A DNA stretch of 64,000 nt. It comes from Anaerolineae bacterium. Lineage in GTDB: Bacteria; Chloroflexota; Anaerolineae; JAFGEY01. Made by a program: the position numbers and the translations under genes. Below the pieces are notes generated by a model, which worked only from the letters and a program-made list of their open reading frames with translations, searched no databases and had not been told where the DNA came from. The stretch covers positions 1 through 64,000 of the forward strand of contig JAFGEY010000217.1 in assembly GCA_016931365.1 (NCBI GenBank), in the 5' to 3' direction. Shown in pieces: positions 8,727 to 16,198 of this stretch (position 1 is its first letter; every line of letters begins with the position of its first letter).

Positions 8727-9545
8727 ATGGTTAAATTATCAGGTTTCGCAGACGAAATCTCACCCGAACTGGACGTCCAGTTGGACACCCTCGATTCGCT
8801 GGGGATCAGGTTTCTGGAACTGCGCGGCGTGTGGGGCAAGAACATCCTCGCGTTGAGCGACGACGAGCTGGATCAGGTCAAGGCCGAACTTGACCGGCGC
8901 GGCATCGGCGTGTCGGCGATCGGCTCGCCGGTGGGCAAAGCGCCGATCGACAACGACTTTGAGGCGTACAGGCAGGTCGTGCAACGCGCCATCGACGTGG
9001 CGATCAAGATGGACTGCCCTTACATCCGCATATTTTCCTTTTACTGCGCCGACCGCCAGGCCGACCGCGCCGAGGTGATGCGCCGCATGCAGGCTATGGT
9101 CGACATGGCCGCCGCGCGGGGCGTGACGATGCTGCACGAGAACGAAAAGGGCATCTATGGCGAGACGGCGATCCAATGCGCCGACCTGCACAAAACGGTC
9201 AAGGGCGATGCGTTTCGCGCCACCTTTGACCCGGCCAACTTTGTCCAGGCTGGAGTCAGGCCGTTCGATGAGGCGTTCCCATTGCTCAAGCCGTACATCG
9301 AGTATTTTCACGTCAAAGATGCGCTGATGGCCGACGGGCACGTCGTCCCGGCGGGCGAGGGCGACGGCCAGATGCGCGAGTTGATGCAGGCGGCCAAGGC
9401 GATGGGCTATGACGGATTCCTGTCCCTGGAGCCGCACTTGAAGGTGGCCGGACACTCGTCCGGGTTCACCGGCCCGGACCTGTTTGCCACGGCAGCCAAT
9501 GCGCTGCGCAAAATCCTGGACGAACTGGACATCAAGTACGCATAA
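8727..9545 (+). CDS. Sugar phosphate isomerase/epimerase (xylose-isomerase-like TIM barrel)
   Basis: 272 residues. The ATG at 8727 has GTGGAG six bases upstream; an ATG at 8721 overlapping the previous stop has no room for a ribosome binding site. The protein opens with VKLSGFADEISPELDVQLD and shows the metal-binding carboxylates and histidines of the AP-endonuclease-2/xylose-isomerase-like barrel: MLHENEKGIYG, RATFDPANF, YFHVKDAL and SLEPHLK. It probably isomerises or epimerises a keto-sugar or a sugar phosphate, with Mn or Mg. A strong hairpin lies 50 bases downstream. Confidence 0.8.
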   Translation: MVKLSGFADEISPELDVQLDTLDSLGIRFLELRGVWGKNILALSDDELDQVKAELDRRGIGVSAIGSPVGKAPIDNDFEAYRQVVQRAIDVAIKMDCPYIRIFSFYCADRQADRAEVMRRMQAMVDMAAARGVTMLHENEKGIYGETAIQCADLHKTVKGDAFRATFDPANFVQAGVRPFDEAFPLLKPYIEYFHVKDALMADGHVVPAGEGDGQMRELMQAAKAMGYDGFLSLEPHLKVAGHSSGFTGPDLFATAANALRKILDELDIKYA

Positions 9546-9595
9546 ACTGATCGCATTTGTGCTGAATTCGTCAGATGTTTTTGACCCCGCCGCTG

Positions 9596-9619
9596 ATCGC
9601 CGTTCAAATGAACGGCGAT
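9596..9619 (+). terminator. Hairpin after the isomerase gene, possible terminator
   Basis: ATCGCCGTTC (9596-9605) pairs perfectly with GAACGGCGAT (9610-9619) around AAAT. The T-run afterwards is weak (TGATCTTT), so termination is likely but not assured. Confidence 0.55.
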
Positions 9620-9649
9620 TGATCTTTGGGTTGAAAGGATCGAGGCTAT

Positions 9650-11485
9650 ATGCTAGACAAGCTTAAATACTGGATCATTGGCTCCCCGCTGCCGACGCAG
9701 CGGCTTGCTGCGGAGCGTCTGAACAAAGTCCGCGCGCTGGCCGCCTTTTCACCTGACGCGCTCTCGTCGATCGCCTATGCCAACCAGGAAATTTACCTGG
9801 GGCTGGCGATCGCCGGCAGCGCCGGGCTGGCCCTGGCCTGGCCGATCGGCCTGATCATCGTGGGACTGCTCATCCTGGTGGCCCTCTCTTATTTTCAGAC
9901 CATCCACGGCTATCCATCCGGCGGCGGTTCCTACGTGGTTGCGCGGACCAATCTGGGCACGCTGCCGGGGCTGATCGCCGCGGCGGCCCTGTTGATCGGC
10001 TACCTGCTGACGGCGGCGGTCAGCCTCACCGCCGGCGTCGAGCAGATCGCTTCGGCTTTTCCGGTGTTGTGGCCCTATCGGATTCCGCTGGCACTGGCTT
10101 GCCTCGGCCTGATCGCCTGGATCAATCTGCGCGGCGTGCAAGAGTCGGGCACGTTGATGGCCGTGCCGGTGTACCTGTTCCTGGTCAGTTATTTCGGCAT
10201 GCTGGCCTGGGGACTGGTGCGCGCCCTGATCGATGGACCTGGCTCCTTTGTTGCCGCGCCGCCGCCCACCCAACCGCTGACGCTGCTGCTGCTGCTCGAC
10301 GCCTTTTCGGCAGGCTGCACCGCGCTCACCGGCATCGAGGCGATCAGCAACGGGGTGCCCTCCTTTCGCCCACCCGAGTCCAAAAACGCCGGGCGGACGT
10401 TGATGGCTATGGCCCTGCTGATGGGCCTGCTTTTTGTCGGCAGCATCGGCCTGACCCAGTTTTTCGCCATCACCGCCGGGGCTGAAGAAACGATCCTCTC
10501 GGCACTGGCGCGGCGGCTGCTCGGCCCCGGCCCGCTTTATGTGCTCGTCCAGGTCAGCACGATGGCGATCCTGGTGGTGGCAGCCAACACCAGTTTCGCC
10601 GGATTTCCGCGCCTGGCGGCCATCCTGGCCCAGGACCGCTTTTTGCCCTTCCAGTTGGCCAACCTGGGCGACCGACTGGTGTTTCAAAATGGCATTTTGC
10701 TCCTCACTGCAGCTACCGCTGTGTTGATCGTGCTCTTTGGCGGGCAGAGCCACGCCCTGATCCCGCTCTTTGCCGTGGGCGTTTTCCTGGCTTTCACCCT
10801 CTCGCAGGCAGGTATGGTGGTGCATTGGCGGCGCGCGCGGGGGCGCGGTTGGTGGCTCAAGGCCGTGATCAACGGTGTGGGGGCGCTGGCAACGGCGTTG
10901 GTAGTGTTGGTAGTAGGCAGCAGCAAATTTATCGAGGGAGCCTGGTTGACCTTGCTGTTCATCCCGGCGCTGATGTTTTTATTCTTTCAGGTGCGCGCAC
11001 ATTACCAAACCATCCGCGGCCAGTTGTCGATGCACAACCTGTCGCACCTGGAGCAGTCGGCGGGACAGCCGCGCGTGGTGGTGCCCATCTCGGGCGTTCA
11101 CCTGGGCATCGTTAATGCGATCAATTTTGCCTGCGCCATCTCGGACGAGGTAACGGCCCTGTACATCGAACTGGCGCCGGGCGCGGGTGAGCACGTCCGT
11201 GAAGAGTGGCAGCAGCGCTGGCCGGACGTGCCGTTGGCCATCGTTCCTTCGCCGTATCGCTCCATCGTCGGCCCGCTGCTCGATTTTTTGGACGAAACCG
11301 ATCGCCGGCACGATGACGGCCGACCGACCGCCGTGGTGCTGCCCGAATTCATCCCGGCAAAATGGTGGCAGGGACTGCTGCACAACCAGACCGCCTGGGC
11401 GATCAAGGCCGCGCTGCTCTACCGCCGGCGCAGGCAGGGCTTTCAGCGGGTGATCATCGACGTGCCTTATCACTTGCGAAAATAA
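9650..11485 (+). CDS. kimA: KimA-type potassium transporter
   Basis: 611 residues, close to the 607 of Bacillus subtilis KimA (YdaO). The ATG has GAGG five bases upstream. The APC-fold signatures match KimA along the length: ALAAFSPDALSSIAYANQE, GYPSGGGSYVVARTNLG, FSAGCTALTGIEAISNGVPS, and LIPLFAVGVFLAFTLSQAGM. After about twelve membrane helices comes a UspA-like cytoplasmic domain (PRVVVPISGVHLGIVNAINF) ending in LLHNQTAW and DVPYHL, as in KimA. KimA imports K+ with protons and is inhibited by c-di-AMP in Firmicutes; regulation here is inferred only. Older annotations would call it an amino acid permease. Confidence 0.85.
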   Translation: MLDKLKYWIIGSPLPTQRLAAERLNKVRALAAFSPDALSSIAYANQEIYLGLAIAGSAGLALAWPIGLIIVGLLILVALSYFQTIHGYPSGGGSYVVARTNLGTLPGLIAAAALLIGYLLTAAVSLTAGVEQIASAFPVLWPYRIPLALACLGLIAWINLRGVQESGTLMAVPVYLFLVSYFGMLAWGLVRALIDGPGSFVAAPPPTQPLTLLLLLDAFSAGCTALTGIEAISNGVPSFRPPESKNAGRTLMAMALLMGLLFVGSIGLTQFFAITAGAEETILSALARRLLGPGPLYVLVQVSTMAILVVAANTSFAGFPRLAAILAQDRFLPFQLANLGDRLVFQNGILLLTAATAVLIVLFGGQSHALIPLFAVGVFLAFTLSQAGMVVHWRRARGRGWWLKAVINGVGALATALVVLVVGSSKFIEGAWLTLLFIPALMFLFFQVRAHYQTIRGQLSMHNLSHLEQSAGQPRVVVPISGVHLGIVNAINFACAISDEVTALYIELAPGAGEHVREEWQQRWPDVPLAIVPSPYRSIVGPLLDFLDETDRRHDDGRPTAVVLPEFIPAKWWQGLLHNQTAWAIKAALLYRRRRQGFQRVIIDVPYHLRK

Positions 11486-11502
11486 GAGCAAAGGAGGATA
11501 GG

Positions 11503-11847
11503 GTGAGTAAAAAACTCAAGTGGCTGCCCTATGCTGTCGTAGCGACGGGCGCGGTGATCGTTCTGTTGGTTATCGTTGCCATCAACAGTGAGCCGCTGGT
11601 GCGCTGGTTTCAAGCCGATGAAAGGTCGATAACCTGGCAGGAAATGCTGGGAATAGGGTTGATATCCATGTTCATCCTGGCCCTGTTGTTGAGCCATATG
11701 GTGTTGGTCGTTGTAGTCGCCAGTTCGTTGAACAAGCCCCCCACGCCAGCGATTGAAAAGCCAACCACATGTCCGCAGTGCGCGCGCGCTGTCCAGGCCG
11801 ATTGGCAGGTGTGCCCTTACTGCGGGTTCAAATTGGATAATTCTTGA
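11503..11847 (+). CDS. Small membrane protein with C-terminal zinc ribbon
   Basis: 114 residues starting at GTG, with AAGGAGG five bases upstream. Two membrane helices (about residues 9-27 and 46-72) are followed by a short linker and a zinc ribbon CPQCARAVQADWQVCPYCGF, four cysteines in two CxxC pairs. It lies 17 bases after one kimA and 50 before the other, all in the same direction, so I infer it is expressed with the transporters. It could be a K+-transporter accessory or sensor protein, but there is no direct evidence for that. Confidence 0.75.
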   Translation: MSKKLKWLPYAVVATGAVIVLLVIVAINSEPLVRWFQADERSITWQEMLGIGLISMFILALLLSHMVLVVVVASSLNKPPTPAIEKPTTCPQCARAVQADWQVCPYCGFKLDNS

Positions 11848-11897
11848 ACAATTTTCTGATAATTTAGTTCTATTTTTGGCATCGAGGAATAGACCTT

Positions 11898-13760
11898 ATG
11901 TGGACCCATATTCGCCGGGTTTTGTTTGGCTCGCCGCTGTCGACCGCTGCTGAGGTTCATCAACGACTGAGCAAGGTTATGGCGTTAGCTGTGTTTTCTT
12001 CCGACGCCTTGTCTTCGGTGGCCTATGCCACCGAAGAAATTCTGCTTGCCCTGGTCGTCGCCGGGACGACGGCCCTGCATGTCTCTATGCCGATTTCGCT
12101 GGCTATCTCTGTCGTGTTGGTCATTGTGGCTGTTTCCTATTACCAGACGATCCATGGCTACCCATCCGGCGGCGGCGCTTACATTGTCGCCTATGACAAC
12201 CTGGGCACCTGGCCGGGACTAACGGCCGCCTCCGCCCTTCTGATCGACTATGTGTTAACGGTAGCAGTCAGCATCACCGCCGGCATCGCCGCGCTCACCT
12301 CAGCGTTTCCGTTTCTGTCACCCTACCGGATTCTCCTATGCCTGCTGGCGATTGTGTTTATTATGTGGGCCAACCTGCGCGGCGTGCGCGAATCGGGAAT
12401 GCTGTTTTCTTTGCCCACCTATGGGTTCATTTTGATTCTCCTTGCGCTGATCGTCGCCGGTCTGATCCGACTGGCCCTCGGCAACATCGATCCGGTGCAG
12501 GCGACTGCCCATAGCGCCCTTGAAAGCACCGCGCAACCACTCACATTGTTTCTGATTTTTCGCGCGTTTGCTTCTGGTTGCGCTGCCCTGACCGGCATTG
12601 AAGCGATCAGCAATGGCATTCCGGCTTTCAAAAAGCCGGAGGCCGCCAACGCCGGCAAAACGCTCATTGCCATGGCCGCCTTGTTGACCGTTATGTTTCT
12701 AGGAATCACCATTTTGGCCCGTTTTCTCAACGTGATGCCCTCGGAAGAAGAAACTGTTGTCTCCCAGATTGGCAAACAGATCTTTGGCAGCGGTCCGCTG
12801 TACCTGGTTTTGCAATTTGCAACGATGTTGATCCTGATCCTGGCCGCCAACACTTCGTTTGCCGATTTTCCACGCCTGTCAGCCATTCTGGCCCGCGCGC
12901 GCTATTTGCCCAAACAATTCACGCACCTGGGTGACAGACTGGTTTTTGCCAATGGTATCATCATTTTGGCCGTGCTGGCCTCTGGCTTGGTCATTTTATT
13001 TAACGGGCAGACACATCGCCTGATCCCGCTGTATGCCGTGGGCGTCTTTCTTTCGTTTACCCTGTCGCAGACGGGAATGGTGGTACATTGGTACAGAGAG
13101 AAGGGAAAAGGCTGGCAGTGGAAGTTGGTGCTGAACGGCATCGGCGCGGCATCGACAGCGGTAGTGCTGGGCGTGATCGTTTTAACCAAGTTCTTGCGCG
13201 GCGCCTGGATCGTAACTTTATTGATTCCTGCCTTTGTCTGGATATTTCAAGTTATTCGAAGTCACTACAACGACATTGCCCGGCAGCTGTCGTTAAATGG
13301 GCTATCCTCTGAGCCCTGGGATGATGTCGATCCGTCGAACCGGCACAAAATTGTCGTGCCCATCTCGGGTGTCCACCGGGGATCGCTGGCGGCGCTGCAC
13401 TTTGCGCGGGTGATGTCGAACGATGTCACTGCGGTAGCGGTAGATGTCGAGTCGCAGGCCACAGAGCGCGTGCGCGACAAGTGGTGCATTTGGGGACAAT
13501 GTATGCCCCTGGTGGTGCTGCCCTCGCCGTATCGCTCGGTGATAGGGCCGTTGCTGGAATATCTGGATGAGGCGGATCGGCGCGACCCGGAGCGCGGCCT
13601 GGCAGTGGTGATCTTGCCCGAGTTTGTGCCGGCCGATTGGTGGCACCATCTGTTGCACAACCAGACGGCGATCTCGCTCAAGCGCGCGCTTTTGTATCAG
13701 CGCAGCGAGATGAACAAAGACCGCGTGGTGATCAGCGTGCCTTACCACTTGCATGAATGA
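11898..13760 (+). CDS. kimA: KimA-type potassium transporter, second copy
   Basis: 620 residues with GAGGAA before the ATG. It is a clear paralog of the protein at 9650-11485: VFSSDALSSVAYATEEILLA, GYPSGGGAYIVAYDNLG, FASGCAALTGIEAISNGIPA, LIPLYAVGVFLSFTLSQTGM, then the cytoplasmic UspA-like domain (KIVVPISGVHRGSLAALHF) and ending LLHNQTAI / SVPYHLHE. This copy is nearer to the Bacillus protein in several motifs (LIPLYAVGVF). Two KimA genes in tandem suggest differing affinity or regulation. I looked for the c-di-AMP (ydaO) riboswitch upstream; the 50-base gap is too short to hold it. Confidence 0.85.
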   Translation: MWTHIRRVLFGSPLSTAAEVHQRLSKVMALAVFSSDALSSVAYATEEILLALVVAGTTALHVSMPISLAISVVLVIVAVSYYQTIHGYPSGGGAYIVAYDNLGTWPGLTAASALLIDYVLTVAVSITAGIAALTSAFPFLSPYRILLCLLAIVFIMWANLRGVRESGMLFSLPTYGFILILLALIVAGLIRLALGNIDPVQATAHSALESTAQPLTLFLIFRAFASGCAALTGIEAISNGIPAFKKPEAANAGKTLIAMAALLTVMFLGITILARFLNVMPSEEETVVSQIGKQIFGSGPLYLVLQFATMLILILAANTSFADFPRLSAILARARYLPKQFTHLGDRLVFANGIIILAVLASGLVILFNGQTHRLIPLYAVGVFLSFTLSQTGMVVHWYREKGKGWQWKLVLNGIGAASTAVVLGVIVLTKFLRGAWIVTLLIPAFVWIFQVIRSHYNDIARQLSLNGLSSEPWDDVDPSNRHKIVVPISGVHRGSLAALHFARVMSNDVTAVAVDVESQATERVRDKWCIWGQCMPLVVLPSPYRSVIGPLLEYLDEADRRDPERGLAVVILPEFVPADWWHHLLHNQTAISLKRALLYQRSEMNKDRVVISVPYHLHE

Positions 13761-13806
13761 GTGATGGATGACTCGCCAGCAACGTGAAAATATCGTGAAG
13801 GCCAAT

Positions 13807-13835
13807 TTGCGCAATTTGGGTAATCGTGGTAAAAT
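13807..13835 (+). promoter_or_regulatory. Sigma-70-type promoter of secG
   Basis: TTGCGC (13807-13812), a 17-base spacer and TAAAAT (13830-13835) lie 42 bases before the secG start. Confidence 0.6.
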
Positions 13836-13877
13836 TCAGGCGTTTTATCCCAAATCTTGAGGTAAGGAGGGAGTGGG

Positions 13878-14099
13878 GTGACATTTTCGTCCAGTTTGTT
13901 TATTGTGCAGATCATTTTGTCGATCGGCCTGGTTGTTTTGGTGCTGTTCCAAACCAAAGGCGGGCTGGGAGGCATCTTTGGCGGCGAAGGAGCCACCTTA
14001 CATCGCCGTCGCGGCGTCGAAAAGACGCTGTTCCAGGTGACAGTCGGCCTTTCAGTCGTCTTTTTCTTGAGCGCGCTGGCAACGGCGCTCTGGGTGTAA
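13878..14099 (+). CDS. secG: Preprotein translocase subunit SecG
   Basis: 73 residues, starting at GTG with AAGGAGG seven bases upstream. Two membrane helices (residues 5-24 and 53-72) flank the SecG loop GLGGIFGGEGATLHRRRGVE, which holds the typical glycine-rich stretch. SecG stimulates SecYEG-mediated export. It has its own promoter and a very strong terminator, so it is a single-gene transcript. Confidence 0.9.
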   Translation: MTFSSSLFIVQIILSIGLVVLVLFQTKGGLGGIFGGEGATLHRRRGVEKTLFQVTVGLSVVFFLSALATALWV

Positions 14100-14172
14100 G
14101 ACTGCACATCGTGCTGTGATCGTCGTGTCCTCCGGCAAGGACACCGGGAGCCTTTCCCTTTTGACTGCACAG

Positions 14173-14234
14173 TGGGTGTTGTGTGGACGTAAACTCGGCA
14201 ATCGAGTTCACGTCCACACAACACCCATTTTCTT
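14173..14234 (+). terminator. Very long hairpin terminator after secG
   Basis: Arms of 25 bases pair with a single mismatch: the outer 18 bases TGGGTGTTGTGTGGACGT (14173-14190) match the sequence ending at 14227 perfectly, and the inner AACTCG/CGAGTT pair encloses a five-base loop. TTTTCTT follows. This is far longer than a usual terminator stem. Confidence 0.8.
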
Positions 14235-14250
14235 GGAGTGAGGAACCCCG

Positions 14251-16047
14251 TTGAGCAAATACGTGCGCTGGCAGCTCTTGCTGACCCTGCTTGGGGTCAT
14301 TTTGGTCGCCGCGCTGCTCTATACGATTTCACAAGGTAAAGAACTGACGGTTCTGCCCACCTCCACGCCGCGGCCGTCGCCGTCGCCGGCCGTGACCGTA
14401 GTGCAGATGCGAGGTGGCGCCTACGTCGAGGGCGTGGTCGGCTATGCCCAGTTGATCAACCCCCTATTCAGCCTGTTCAACGACGTCGACCGCGACCTGT
14501 GCGCGCTGATCTTTGAAGGGTTGACCGTGGTCAGCGAGCGCGGCGAGATTGAGCCCCGCTTGGCCGAGCGCTGGTCGGTATCAGATGACGGCCGGATCTA
14601 TACTTTTTACTTGCGCGATGACGTGCGCTGGCAGGATGGCGAGCCGTTCACCGCCGCCGACGTGGCTTTTACGATCGGCCTGCTTCAATCGCCCGACTTT
14701 CCCGTGTCCCACGCCTATGCCAACCTGTGGCGGTCGGTTGCCGTCGAGGTGGTCGATCCGCACACCGTGCGCTTTGTGCTGAACGAGCCTTACGCGCCAT
14801 TCATCGACTATACCACCCTGGGGCTGATCCCCCAACACATCCTCGGCACAGTGCCCGTTGCCGGGCTGCTGACGCACCCGTTCAATGTCGCGCCGGTGGG
14901 CACGGGCTTGTTCCGACTGGTCGAGTTGGATCAGGCACACGCGCTGCTGGAAACCAATCCCCATCACTCTTTGTGGCGTGAAACGATGCTCGACCGGGTT
15001 GAGCTGCGCTTTTACAATACAGATGCCGACGTCTTGGCCGCCTACCAATCCGGCGAGGTAATGGGGATAGGCCGCATCTTGCTCCAAGATATGGACCGCG
15101 CGCGCGCCGAACCAGACTTGCAGCTCTATTCCGCCCGGCAGTCCGGCTATGGTCTGATCTTTTTCAACCTGCAAAGCGTCGACAAGCCATTCTTGCAAGA
15201 CCGGCGGGTGCGGCAGGCCCTGGCCTACGCGCTGGATCGACAATCGCTGATCGACGCGGCGCTTGGCGGGCAGGGCGCGGCCATTTACAGCCCGATTATG
15301 CCCCAGTCCTGGGCCTACAAAGCCGACGTCGAACGCTACGATCGCGATCTCGGCGCAGCGGCATCGCTGCTGGATCAAGCCGGGTACACCCTGCCCGATT
15401 CGACGCGAGTGCGGGTGGGCGATGTCGGTTCCCAGCAAGCCGCCGTGCGCGCGAAAAACGGCCAACTGCTCGAATTTACCTTGCTCACCGATACGGCGAG
15501 CGAGCACGTGGCCCTGGCCAACGCCCTTGCCACACAGTGGGCGGCGGCGGGCGCGCGCGTCCTGATCCAGTCGGTTGATCTGTCTACACTGGCCGTCGCT
15601 CACCTCCAGCCGCGCCGGTTCGACGCCGTGCTGCTGGAATGGGCCTGGCAGCTCGACCCCGACCCCTACCCGCTGTGGCACGAGACACAAATCGAGTCGC
15701 CCGGCCAAAATTACAGCGGCTTTGAGAACCGCGACGCCTCGGAAGCGATTGAGGTGGCCCGCCAGCTCACCGACCGCAGCCAGCGGAAGCCGTTGTACGA
15801 TCTGTTCCAGGACATCTTTGACCAAGAAGTTCCGGCCATCCTGCTCTACCAACCCATTTACACGTTCGGCGTCGATAAACAAGTCAGAGATGTCCAGATA
15901 TCGCCATTGTTCGACCCCAGCGATCGCTTTCGAAATATCTGGCAGTGGGCACCGCTGGAAAAAGAGGTGCTGCTGCGCGACTTGAACGATCAGGTGGACG
16001 ATACACTTGACAGGCAACTTGATCTGTGGTATGATTCGGGCCGTTAA
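14251..16047 (+). CDS. Oligopeptide/nickel-type ABC transporter substrate-binding protein (family 5)
   Basis: 598 residues, starting at TTG with GAGG seven bases upstream. An N-terminal hydrophobic helix (residues 7-27) without a lipobox Cys anchors the protein; a Thr/Pro linker (PTSTPRPSPSPA) leads to the SBP_bac_5 domain. Family motifs include GGAYVEGVVGYAQLINPLF, LAERWSVSDDGRIYTFYLRD, VRWQDGEPFTAADV and DRRVRQALAYALDRQSLID. It would capture a peptide or other solute outside the cell, but no permease or ATPase genes lie next to it. A tRNA gene follows 14 bases after the stop. Confidence 0.85.
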   Translation: MSKYVRWQLLLTLLGVILVAALLYTISQGKELTVLPTSTPRPSPSPAVTVVQMRGGAYVEGVVGYAQLINPLFSLFNDVDRDLCALIFEGLTVVSERGEIEPRLAERWSVSDDGRIYTFYLRDDVRWQDGEPFTAADVAFTIGLLQSPDFPVSHAYANLWRSVAVEVVDPHTVRFVLNEPYAPFIDYTTLGLIPQHILGTVPVAGLLTHPFNVAPVGTGLFRLVELDQAHALLETNPHHSLWRETMLDRVELRFYNTDADVLAAYQSGEVMGIGRILLQDMDRARAEPDLQLYSARQSGYGLIFFNLQSVDKPFLQDRRVRQALAYALDRQSLIDAALGGQGAAIYSPIMPQSWAYKADVERYDRDLGAAASLLDQAGYTLPDSTRVRVGDVGSQQAAVRAKNGQLLEFTLLTDTASEHVALANALATQWAAAGARVLIQSVDLSTLAVAHLQPRRFDAVLLEWAWQLDPDPYPLWHETQIESPGQNYSGFENRDASEAIEVARQLTDRSQRKPLYDLFQDIFDQEVPAILLYQPIYTFGVDKQVRDVQISPLFDPSDRFRNIWQWAPLEKEVLLRDLNDQVDDTLDRQLDLWYDSGR

Positions 16048-16061
16048 CAAATGGTATGCAT

Positions 16062-16145
<84 letters not shown>

Positions 16146-16148
16146 CAG

Positions 16149-16186
16149 AAATCCCGAGTTCACAAAGCTTGGGATTTTTTGTTTTC
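16149..16186 (+). terminator. Terminator after tRNA-Leu(CAG)
   Basis: AAATCCCGAG (16149-16158) pairs with CTTGGGATTT (16168-16177, one G-T) and continues into a T-rich stretch. Confidence 0.8.
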
Positions 16187-16198
16187 ACACACGAGTTA

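Noticed and set aside
9546..9649. c-di-AMP (ydaO/kimA) riboswitch before the first kimA
   Set aside because: The 104-base gap contains a simple hairpin; the conserved two-lobed ydaO core is not present and the space is too short.
9749..10825. Minus-strand open frame of 358 codons inside kimA
   Set aside because: Low-complexity Gln/Arg/Gly/Asp-rich translation typical of a reverse shadow; the plus strand encodes a conserved transporter.
14100..14172. Small RNA or riboswitch between secG and its long hairpin
   Set aside because: A 6 bp stem (GTGTCC/GGACAC) is present but there is no further conserved structure that I can recognise.
14581..16050. Minus-strand open frame of 489 codons opposite the binding-protein gene
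   Set aside because: Shadow of the family 5 binding protein, which matches its family over the full length on the plus strand.
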